Positions 1-10,400 of a stretch of DNA of 64,000 bases are shown one piece after another. The stretch covers positions 6,340,363 to 6,404,362 of the forward strand of contig QPKB01000003.1 of the NCBI GenBank assembly GCA_003546025.1, in the 5' to 3' direction. The first letter of the stretch is position 1. The number at the start of each line of letters is the position of its first letter. Both the position numbers and the translations under genes were made by a program. This DNA comes from Camphora micrantha. Taxonomy: Eukaryota; Streptophyta; Magnoliopsida; Laurales; Lauraceae. The notes beneath the pieces were generated by a model. That model worked only from the letters and a program-made list of their open reading frames with translations. It did not search any database and was not told where the DNA came from.

Positions 1-1037
1 TTTGGAATACAGTTGTATACGTGGTTTTATCAATTAGTAACTTGTGACTCGGTCCTGTGTTGCCTCATCAGCCATCATACATCTTTTATGTCAAGTGAGT
101 CCGGAAGGTACCGGTAGAGGTTTTAGCTGCTCTTATCATTATTATATTCTGAACATCTTAGTTTGCACGTATAGCAGTCAGTAGGCCAGATTCTGGACAG
201 ATCAGTTTGGGTTTGGGTTTGGACTCAGTGTTGGTTTGGATCTGACACAGGCCCTGGAACCTGGATCCTTTGTCCGCCTAATAATGAACAGGGAAAGCCA
301 TGTTTGCCCATGAAGGTCTGAGCACATGCTTTCAAGCCCCCATTGATTTTGTAATTTTATCTTCTATTCAAGAGTGCATTTATGAATTCTGTAAATAAGG
401 TTCCACCATCAAATAAAATATTCAATGGCCAAACCTGCACTTGTGCGATGGTACTAAGGCATCGCCTGTTTTGGGGCATTAACTACCCATGCTCTTGGGA
501 CCAAAGTACATGAGGACCCAGCAAGAAAAGGGTTTGATGGATCACCCATCTGGAATGACAATGTCGAAGTTCTTAAAAAATATGTAAAAAAAAAAAATTG
601 TTGCTTAACAGGTCTCAGACTAAAGCTGTTGCATGTTGTTTCAGTTAAAAACCAGATATAAAACACACTTCAAAGGGCCAGTAGTCAAGAGTGATACTTT
701 CAACTGGAAGACCCAGGGATCGAGCCCTGGGCATGCATTTAGTACTAAGGTGCCGACACCACTCAACCATGAGTCTGTTGACAATAATAAAAATACTTTT
801 ATCTTAGTTTTTATATTTTATATTTATATACTATATTGGTATGTATATAACATTATTGTATTATTTTGAACACAAAATTTATGACTTGCCCCGGGTTCTA
901 TCGGATGACGGTTGGATACCCTAAGCTTCAACTCCAGGTTGGGTCTGTCCAGGCCATAAAATTTTTCTTCCTGTAACTTGTAGGTGCAATTGCTTTGCTG
1001 ACTCTTACTTCCCTCTCTGCTTTTCCTTTTGTATCAG
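1..1037 (+). other. intron of the clathrin light chain gene (partial)
   Basis: No coding exon is visible here. The segment ends in a pyrimidine-rich tract and 'gtatcag' just before the clathrin light chain exon, so it is read as that gene's last intron, whose 5' end lies outside the window. A stretch near 690-775 reads on the minus strand like a decayed tRNA-derived SINE, with an A-box-like 'ggttgagtgg' and a B-box-like 'gctcgatccc'. An A-rich run sits at 588-598. Nothing else is recognised. Confidence 0.7.
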
Positions 1038-1436
1038 CTTTTCCTGGCCAACCAGGAAAAGTTCCATGCTGAAGTGGACAAGCATTACTGGAAGGCAATA
1101 GCAGAGCTCATCCCAAATGAAGTACCCACCATAGAGAAGAAAAGGGGAAAGAAGGACCAGGATAAGAAGCCGTCAATTGTTGTTATCCAAGGACCAAAAC
1201 CAGGCAAGCCAACTGACCTTTCAAGAATGCGTCAGATTCTCTTAAAGCTTAAGCACTCTCCACCGCCCCACATGAAGCCTCCACCTCCAGCAGTTCCTGC
1301 CCAGCCTGCCAAAGACGGTAAAAACACTGCCCAGCCTGCCAAAGATGGTAAGAATGCTCCTGCGGCGCCCCCCAAGGCTGCAGTAGCGGCAGTTGCTCCT
1401 GTGGGAGTTGCTCCTGAAGCTGTTGCTGCTGCATGA
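1038..1436 (+). CDS. clathrin light chain, C-terminal (last) exon
   Basis: This exon encodes the last 132 residues of a plant clathrin light chain, the regulatory subunit that binds clathrin heavy chain in coated vesicles at the plasma membrane and trans-Golgi. It opens with LFLANQEKFHAEVDK right after the acceptor 'gtatcag', which is where plant light chain genes have an intron. YWKAIAELIPNEVP, KKRGKKDQDKKPS and IQGPKPGKPTDLSRMRQI follow and are family hallmarks. The tail is low-complexity Pro/Ala/Lys, as usual in plants, and contains the nonamer AQPAKDGKN twice in tandem. The stop is TGA at 1434-1436. The acidic N-terminus and the heavy-chain-binding helix lie upstream of the window, so this is a partial gene. 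The paralogue number cannot be decided. Confidence 0.93.
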   Translation, partial: LFLANQEKFHAEVDKHYWKAIAELIPNEVPTIEKKRGKKDQDKKPSIVVIQGPKPGKPTDLSRMRQILLKLKHSPPPHMKPPPPAVPAQPAKDGKNTAQPAKDGKNAPAAPPKAAVAAVAPVGVAPEAVAAA

Positions 1437-1510
1437 GGCACACATCTTGGTCTTCTGGTTCTGCTTGTGTATTGTCTTAATAGCATGATTGAGGCTGTTA
1501 GAACGGTTGA

Positions 1511-1920
1511 GCTCATATGCTTTTTGATTGCGACTTTTTGGAGAGTTGATATATCTATGTGCTTGGTATTTGATTTTTGTTAATATTGAATTGTATGGTC
1601 CCTCTTAGTAATATGAAGTCTGAAACCTCCTGGACATTTTGCAATGATTTGATAGCTTTGTTTAACCTTTAATCTAGGGTATGAAGTTGCATTCATGGTG
1701 CTTGTCAGATGGGAAGCTCATTGAATTTGTTTGCTTTTTTGTTTGGAGTTGATATATTGGCATGCTTGGTATTTAATTTTTGTTAATTTTGGATTGTATG
1801 GGGGCGTCTTGTTAATATGAAGTTCGAAACCTTTTGCTCTTCCTAAAATTATTTTGTAGCTCTGTTTACCCTTTAATCGAGGGAATGGAGTTGCATTGAT
1901 GATGCTGGTTGAATGGGAAT
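1511..1920 (+). repeat. diverged ~205-bp tandem duplication downstream of clathrin light chain
   Basis: Two adjacent copies, about 1511-1715 and 1716-1920, line up along their whole length. Shared landmarks in order are 'gctcat', 'gagttgatatat', 'tgcttggtattt', 'tttttgttaat', 'ttaatatgaagt' or 'taatatgaagt', 'tttaacctttaatc' or 'tttaccctttaatc', 'gttgcatt' and 'gaatgggaa' or 'gatgggaa'. The copies differ by many substitutions and small indels, so the duplication is old. It covers the likely 3' UTR and polyadenylation region, so alternative 3' ends are possible. Confidence 0.8.
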
Positions 1921-2279
1921 TTTAATCTGGGTGGGAATGACTGAGGTTACTTTGTTTTGCATAGTGGCTTTAGAGGGATTCAAGTTTGCAAGCATGGTTA
2001 TGGATTTGTCATTTCTTTTAATAATTTATTCCATCTGAATTTGAATAGCTTTTTCTATTGATTGATTCCCTATTTCTCTGTTTAGAAATCAAGCACTTGA
2101 TGTCATCATTCAGAGATTTCTGTTCTATTCTATTTAGGCTTTTGAATTTGAAAGGCACCTCCAGAATCAGTGTACTTGTTTTTCATGGGTTATTTTTCTA
2201 TTTTGTCTTATAAGGATGATGAGTTTTGATTTCCTTTCTAGATGGTCAATGATGTTCTTTTTTTTTTTTGGTTAGAAAG

Positions 2280-2438
2280 ATGGTCAATGATGTTGGAAAG
2301 ACCCTCTCTTCTGATAAAAAGTCCAATGCTTATGATACTTTTTCATCTTCTGTGTACGGCCAGGATGACTGGAGGCCCCACACTAGCAATGTTGAGTCAG
2401 CAGATCATCTCTTTCTTTGTGTAGACTGTCTGGTCTAA
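2280..2438 (+). other. unidentified 52-codon ORF with coding-like composition
   Basis: An ATG-initiated ORF of 52 codons follows a short partial duplication of 'atggtcaatgatgtt' (first copy at 2242). The peptide is rich in Ser, Asp and Asn with a YGQDDW motif near the middle, and it looks more like a fragment of a disordered coding region than like random AT-rich sequence. No family was recognised. It could be a decayed exon, a captured gene piece or chance. Confidence 0.2.
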
Positions 2439-3837
2439 AACATGTGCTCAATTCTCTTGGTTTATACATTCATTTTCTACGAGAAAGTTTTGAGGGTTAT
2501 GATGAACTTTATTTATTTGTTTTCCACATTGATGATTTGAAGATTTGGTGAGCTAATCATAGCATTGTAGAAATTTGGTAACACAGCCAACAATTGCTGA
2601 AATTGATTGATTAATGACCCTAATCAGCAGTCACTTAAAGTCATGGAGGGAATCAGTAAAATAACAACTTAGTACTTCCCAATCCCAAATAGGCTGCTAA
2701 ATTGCTGTGGTAGTTTTCAATCTGGGAAGAAATAGCTTAATGATTCAATCCGATGGAGAAGACTAATAAGAACCTTGATGGGTGAATTTGGAGAAAATAT
2801 CATGTAAAAACATGCCTACTTATTGTTGTCCTTGCAAGCTTTAAATAGCATTGAAAATGGGAACTAATAAAATCCTAATAACTCTCGAAGTTAATCACAC
2901 CATCTATTTGTAACTGACTACAACCAACAAAGAAGAAGAAAAAAAACAAAAGGTGTTACACCAGCAACTGCAAAAACATGTTAGTGGATCCATGTGGCAG
3001 TTGGGGTGGACCAAGCAGATTGGCTTCATGACCTCCTAATCCAAATGGGCCATTAAAAATGTCACTGATATTGATACTGACATCTAGGGACAACTCAAAA
3101 ACAAAAAGGAGGTTCAGTTGGATATTCCAGATAGAACTACAGCAAATTTGGCAAAGTGGTGAGGTCGTGAAGTTTATGAGAAGTTCAACCAGAAATTGAT
3201 TATACGTCTCTTGACCAGAAGGGAAGATAAGCCGCACAGAGTTAGATGCCGGTTCAAAACCTCTCCGTCAATATTTTGATCCCAAGCCAAACTCACCTAG
3301 GGATATAACTATGGTGTTTACAAGCTGCTTAATACCAACATGACTACATGAGTCCTGTGGCAGGAGGGCCACAAAATTTTAACATGGATCATCCCAAATT
3401 TGAGAAAAGAAAGATTGGTGCAAGATATAAATAAATAGAGGGAGAGGATTTCAAAATATGACCTAAGCTTTAAAGCTTATTTCAAAATAGGATACAAGAT
3501 GACAAGAATCACAAGTTTTCATTTAAGGGCCTAGCTTTTCCAAAAACAACCGTGCGACAGAGCCCAGATTTGTGCCCGGGCTCTGTAGAATTTTTCTTCG
3601 AAAAAAATCTTTTCAATTAAGACAACCGTCTAAACCAGAGACAAATCCGTCAACTTAAAAAACTCTTACCAAACCAAGCTTTTTTTGTCTTGAAAAAAGC
3701 AACTCGAGGGGAATATCGTTATATTAAATTAAATTATGATTGAATTGTATGAATGGGTCACTTGATGCAAGGGAAAGTGTAATCTCAACCCAGGCCCAAA
3801 GACGTTGAAGTTGGGCCAATCCTACAATAGGCAAGTT

Positions 3838-4181
3838 TAGGGATGGCAATGGGTTGGGTTTAAATGGGAACCCAATCCAACCTGCTCCTATTAGGCATGG
3901 GTTCTAGATTGGGTATGGTTTTTCATGCATTAACCCTAGTCGGTTCGTGGCGGATTTGGATTTTTGGGTGCATCAACCCTACCCGTCCGATATATCTTTA
4001 CTTCATATATTACTGACTGAATTTTATTTCATTTAAGAATTCAGTAGTGTAGGACAAAGATTTTTCTAGAGGTCATGATTTTAAATCTCCCCTGTACACA
4101 TGCGCCCGGGTATGGTACAGTAGAAATACTAATTCTAGTCATATCTAAACCTGAATTCGACTCACCCCATTGCCATCCCTA
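3838..4181. mobile_element. non-autonomous hAT-like element (MITE), 344 bp
   Basis: The ends are inverted copies: the left end reads TAGGGATGGCAATGGG and the right end is its reverse complement. The following bases also pair (ggttgggt against ggtgagt). A TAGGGATGGCA terminus is common in plant hAT elements. The 8 bp before the left end (ggcaagtt) and after the right end (ggcaacca) agree at the first five positions, as expected for an eroded 8-bp target duplication. There is no transposase ORF. Confidence 0.7.
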
Positions 4182-4966
4182 GGCAACCAAAAGCTTCCAT
4201 AATACTAAATTGAGCAATTAGCTATTATTTGGACCTTAGTAACCGGAACCTCCCCTCCCTCTCTCCGATCCCACTCCGAAAACGAGAATCAGCATTTTTG
4301 GAGCAAATACATCCTCAAAGCATGGTTCAACCATCTTGGAGTGCGGTTCAAAGATGCTTGGAGCGCGGATTATCCGAATATGAAGTGAACCATGCATAAT
4401 CTTTAATTTATGTACATTTTTTTTTTTTTTGTAAGTTTGACATTTATCTTTAAATGAAGAAACTTCTTATGACTTATTAATTATTGTCTATTTTATGTGA
4501 TCAAATTACAAGTTAATTTTTTTCTCCATTTTTTATACTTAAATATATGAATAAGATATATTTGTACCCATTAGTTAATTGTTTATAAATCCATAAGCAC
4601 TATAAGTATAGATGCTTCCGAACATATAGTTATTTTAAAATTTAGTGTTTCGGCGGACCCCCTACACGCACTTAGGTTTGGATGTACAGAAAACAAGAAT
4701 AGAGAAAATAATGGGAGAAATCTCTGACCAAACGGGATGGTCCAAAATAGAGAGGAGGAGGCAGTCGACATGCATTAAAAAATTAAAAATAAAAAAATCA
4801 ACCTTCTCGTAAGGCGGGCAACATTAATAATGTGGAGTGTCTCTCCATACATAAGTCAGCAAATCACAATCCTTGACAAATTCTATGCTGTGCTGGGGAT
4901 TAATTAAAGTGACACCTGACCCCCAAGTCAGGCGCCCTCTGCATCTGATTCATTTACCCTCCTCCT

Positions 4967-4985
4967 CCTGCTGCTGCTGCTGCTC
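4967..4985. repeat. CTG trinucleotide microsatellite
   Basis: A short run of about six ctg units preceded by ctc units. Intergenic, no ORF attached. Confidence 0.85.
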
Positions 4986-7365
4986 CACCTCCTCCTTCTG
5001 AATGATCAATAACTGCTACCGAGTTGGCTCATGGCTGTGCAGAGTAGGTAGGTAGGTATGAACAGATCCAACCTCAAAGTAGACGGTGAAAAGTGAAAAC
5101 TCCTCTACTATCACTGTGATTTTTGGCAAACAATCCTTGATTCCTTTCCACAACAATTTCAACTGTTTGGACTGATGCACTGTTAGTTAGGTCTTTTTTT
5201 TTTCTCTTTCTTCTCAAGAATCTTACTTCCAAATAATAATTCACATAAAAAATAAATGAACATTTGGATTGTTGGAGGCAACCGAAACGTCCTATTTTAT
5301 TACTGTTCTTGTAAGTCTTCTAATAAATAAAAGAAAAGAATAAGAATATAAGATAGAGGGGTAAGAATGAGATGGATCATAGAAGATGGATGAAGAAGGA
5401 TTTGATGATACAATGACATTGAATGAAATTAGATAAGATAGATAGAAGAAGGATGACGAGATCAGGTCCATTAGGTTCGTGGCACTTTTGTTGCTTGGAG
5501 ATGTCCAGGATTGGATATCAACTATCGAGAATTAAGTTTTCTTCTAGAAAAAATATTGAGTTCATTTGCACTGGCTACCATATGTAAATGTTGCACATGC
5601 GGAACATATATATACATGGTTGCATTTGTTTGCATTCATCACTTCATTTACGTAAGAGCGAAAATGGTGCATAAAATCTTCACCTATTTGGTTAAGGCAC
5701 CGTAGAGGAAAGTTTCACCATCAATTCCCTTCCCCGTTTCTTATTTTTTGTCACTCTTGTAGAGCCCAAAATTTTTATCCGAATCATTTAAGTTCTTTAT
5801 TGACCCATTAGGCCCAAATAGAGTTTATTTATTTTTAACATTTATAGATTTTGAAATATATGAAGATTTTACAAATGTCATTTGAACTGTTCAACGTGTA
5901 CGCATGTGAAAGTGTTTTTGTATGTCAAATTCATATATATAAATTTTACACATGTAAATCCCATTTTCATTTCCCATGCGCTAAAAGACAAAAGGACCGA
6001 AGACACACACACCCCAAAATGATCCGGCCCTATGCCCAATATTATGCTGATCAAGCCCTCTCTCACTGTTAGATTGAATTTCAAATAAATTTAAAAAAAA
6101 ATCTAAGGCTAAAAGACCATCGTACTATATTAAAGCTAAGCCTTTTCAATCTAATTTGGATTTTTTGTTGTGATTTTAACTGTTAGTTATCCCCTCCTCC
6201 CTTATTTCTTGTAACTGGCCACTCCTTATCCCATGCAACACCTCTCCTTATGTCATGTCTGACTACCCATGTCTCTTGTAACTAACCCATTTTTTTCTTT
6301 TTCGTTTTTGCAAAAGTGCATATATGCATATATGCTTACGTCTCCTGATCCCATTTCTACATATTTTTCCATTTTTTCACCTCACTTCTCCTATTTGCCT
6401 CCTACTCTACCTGCTCTCAATTGCGAAAATAGGTACAGTAATATTTTTTTTTTTCTTTCAGCAAAGGTTCTTGTGCTAGTTAAACTTTAAGACTGTTAAA
6501 AACAGGATTAGGATGATTTGATGGGGCTGAATTTTTGCAGGACACTTATCCATAAATAGATCTATCCATCCATCCATCCTATCCTCGATGATAGAAAAGC
6601 CTCCAAGTGGGCTACACAAACACGAGCCGGCATATGGTGCATATGTAGCCCACTCGTAGGTGAAAATCTACCGGTAACGCTGTAGCTGTCAGTTCAATGC
6701 GCACTTGTAATTGAGAGGGATCTTCCCACCAAACGTGATTTTACAGCTTCAGCAGTTGGTCCAACTCAACGTTGGAACTCAAGGATTGAATTTGCTGGGT
6801 TTGTCCCAAATTGTGGATCAATCCACCACCATGACACCAGCAGATGCCAATAGAATATCTCATGGACACTAGATACTTTTGATTGGTTTAATGAAGGAAA
6901 GCAGAAAGCTGCAATATTTTCCGCATGGAAGCAGGATTTACACATCTGGTGCAGAGTAACGCATCAAAATCAGGCAAGTTAAAGTGGAAACAATATATAC
7001 ACAACCTTCCATATTCCAGCCTGCCAAAAAAAAAAAAAAAATCTCCCATGTTCCATGCAATTTAGATTAACAAGCCAAAAGGTATGAATACTAATACAGA
7101 AAATATTTTCAAGGGTTTGAGATGAACCTCTAAAACTGCTTCCGTTCCAAGCAAAAAGAATGCGTCTCGAGTATTTAAAATTAGGACCATGCTATACAAT
7201 TCCTGATGGTTTTCTTTCCTTTTTGCTAATCCTAATAATGAATTCAAGCTTAAACAAACATGTGGGGTATTGACTCATTTGGGCTCTCCAAGTCTCCAGC
7301 AGTCTTCCTAAACGTATATCAAAACGAAAAAAAAAAAGAGAGCTACCATATAAAGGATGCAGGTC

Positions 7366-7483
7366 TCACCTCGGAAGCAGCTCTGTCATGCTAGGAGGAG
7401 TACTGTGTACATTTGTTGAAGTAATAAATGTGTCTGTGCTCATCGGTTGTTTATCTTTACGTCCCTGGGAGCTTCTTGAACTC
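7366..7483 (-). pseudogene. out-of-frame continuation of the kinase C-terminus
   Basis: In the frame reached by skipping one base of the A5 run (T5 on the + strand, 7494-7498), reading continues without a stop for 42 codons and ends with STPPSMTELLPR and TGA at 7366-7368. The Ser/Thr-rich composition with basic residues looks like the variable tail found after the kinase domain in this family. In the frame as printed, the protein instead ends after SKNFS. Either a real 1-bp insertion truncates the tail or the homopolymer was miscalled. Confidence 0.55.
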
Positions 7484-10400
7484 TCAGCTGAAGTTTTTGG
7501 AAGTGCGAATTGGGTTCTTATGTATGCCTGGTGGAGTTAGTGTATTCTCCTCTAGGGTTATCCCATTGGAGAGCATTTCTACCACTTGCGTCATAGAAGG
7601 CCGTTGCTGTGATGCTGCTTGAGTGCAAAAGAGTGCCACCTTAATGAAGCGCAACACTTCCTCCCCTGGGTATTCGACCAGTTCTGGGTCCACGATTTCT
7701 AAGAGCCTGTTTTCTGCTCGCAATTTCCATGTCTGTATATACCACATGTAAAATTAAGCAGCAAAACCACATCATTTCATCCATTCCTGTCAAAACTTCC
7801 TTTCTACAAGAAAAACTGTTAACTCAACTCATTTAACAGTTTTTTTCCCCTTGACAAAGCCACTCTTGTTCACATGATTAAATCATCACTGGCATTTTCT
7901 CAACAAAGCAATACAAATTATTTTGGATGTGGCTCTGAGAAAAAAGCTTAAAAATGAAGCACAGGAAATGCTCTTTTTTTTTTCTTTTTCTTTTTTTAAC
8001 TGTACCATTTGCTTATTTTCAATTAAATATGAAAGATTGATACTTTAGCCAAGAAAAAGCATTACCCATTCAAGAAGTATCATCAGATCTTCTCCCCATG
8101 CTGCCTTAGTGCTACTTCTGCCGCTGATAATTTCAAGTGTAAGAACCCCAAAACTGTAAATATCAGCCTTCTTGGTTAATTGTCCTAACAAGGCATACTC
8201 TGGTGCCAAGTAACCCCTGCACATGAAAGTGAACCAAAACAAAGATCAGCAGGAGATGCAGAATCCTGCACCTTTGCACACTTGCAATTCAAAACATTTG
8301 AAAGTTCTGTATGCAGATGCAACATCTCATATTGCTCAGATGGAAAAATACTGCTATTGTGCTGGTTTTAGATTGGAAGTGTAAATTCATTAATTAATAT
8401 ATGCAATCAGCTATTGGCTCAAGACCATGCTGGTGTTGCATTCATAAAATGGATGACAACCTCTTATGTAATAAATCAAGCACAAAATTTTAGTTACTCC
8501 AGGCTATTTTCTCAACAATAACTTTGGCCTAATCCATAATGGAAAAAGATTACAAAGTATTGAAATGGAAACAATTTCCTTCAAAAAATCCCCTTCAAAA
8601 AATCCTAGTGAAGTGTTCTCTACCTCGTAATTGCATTCAGAGTGTATGACTGTTATCAACTGCTCACATTCATGGTAAACACAGCAACCAAAAGTGCTCC
8701 AAAAAGGAAAGCCCAGATCTCTTTAAAACAGCTTCTTTTACGTGGCACACTTCCAGGACAAAAGTCACACACTAGAAATAACATTCACATGGATAAAGTC
8801 TTTGCACATGGCAAATCTGAAAGCCATGGGCCGTCCACATCCATATGTGTTGTGGTGCCATTTATATTTGAGATTTGAATAATGATCATATTTTAAGTGT
8901 CAAAGGATGAAGGATGCCTGAATGACATAAAACAAGATCTATTGGATGGTTTATTCAATTACATTTGAAAGAAGCCCCCGTTTTTATGCTTGACTTAATC
9001 CTAAGAATTTTATTTCTTTAAGAAGACTTGTACCCCCGTTTTTATGCTTGATTTAATCCTAAGAATTTTATTTCTTTAAGAAGACTTGTACCTGCAACCG
9101 ACGGACACTTTTGAACTGTGCTACAGGCTCATCAACAGTATCGAGAACATCATGGCCCTTTTTTTTATATGCAGTGTAATGGTCAGTTTAGGGGAATTTT
9201 ATCCCTGAAAGATCAAGTTGAAACATCAAATATTGTTTAAGTTGATTAAGATTGTGCTTAGGGCTTCTTTTGATGCAAGAACATATATAAGCAATGAAAA
9301 AGATGAAGACCATAGCTTTTCATAGTGTTTATTTATGTTTTGAGAAAAATCCAAGGAGCATACAAGTGTGTATCCATTTCCGGCATGCCATGCAACCCCC
9401 CCACCCCCCAACCTGTACCATATTTTAGTATTGTTTTGTATTGCTAACTCAACAAAGAAACTCTAGATCTCTTGTCCAAGTTGCATCATACTTTCCGACT
9501 GCATCAAGTAGCTAATATATGGTAATGCAGTCACACTTGGTCATACAATTTGGTGTCCAACACAACACAGAAAACCCAACTTAATAACCAGTTCATGCAA
9601 TTGACATCCAAGATACATTATTGTTATATCAGTGTAAGAAAACGCAATTATGAATATCGATTCTATCTAAAAAATAAGTATATCAAAACTATATAGATAC
9701 AACACAAATAACAGATATCAAAGAAGGGGTGCAGAGGGGTGGGGGGTGGAGTGGGGGAAGGTACATTAAGGCTTCTCTAACAGCAAATTATCCAATTTGG
9801 CAATTTTCTGAAACATAGTTACCCAATTTAATATGCATGCAGCATTAATTATTTAAAAAAAATGTTTCTCGTTACTCGATCCTCCTAATATTGTAACCAG
9901 TAAAACTTGGAGTGTTTTTTTTTTTTTTTTCTCCTCTTTTTTTTTTTTTTTTTCATTTTGTCTTGGGGAATAATGGACTAAACTCATACTGACATATAAC
10001 TAGACTACAATAAACACGTCAAGCCAGAGTGAATGCATTTCCATTAATGATGTTTTCCTAGAGTTTCTGTAATTTGCTAGTAAGTCATGAAAATCGACTT
10101 TCTCCCCACATGGATGAGATTCAAAACCCATCCGCCAAGTTTCCCTTAATCCTACAAAAACTCAGGATTTACCATCAAATGGGTTTGCATGGAAGGGACT
10201 ATAAGCAGAAGTAATGTGGAGATCGACACGATACCATCGAGATAACCCCCCTTGAAAGGAAATGACCACGCCCTTTACCCTTTGAAACTAAATCAAGGGG
10301 ACCTGATTGTTCCTTCTCCATTCTGGCCTTCGCTACCACCTCCTTCTGACAATATGCACTTTCCTATAAGTCCTAGGAAGACCTAGAAGAAATTTGAGAA

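Larger units (their letters stand above)
1921..7365. other. intergenic region between clathrin light chain and kinase genes
   Basis: No conserved gene is recognised. The region holds a 52-codon ORF at 2280-2438, a hAT-like element at 3838-4181, and a CTG microsatellite near 4967-4985. The ORF at 2956-3237 on the minus strand matches no family I know. The stretch 6520-6720 has short repeats ('atcc' units, 'catatggtgcatatg') but no gene. The 3' UTR of the minus-strand kinase must end somewhere below 7365; no clear polyadenylation signal was found. Confidence 0.6.

Noticed and set aside
1232..1516. Ala/Gly-rich minus-strand ORFs over the clathrin light chain exon
   Set aside because: Low-complexity shadows of the Pro/Ala-rich coding tail on the + strand.
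2956..3237. 93-codon minus-strand ORF
   Set aside because: No recognisable motif and a composition that fits chance in this region.
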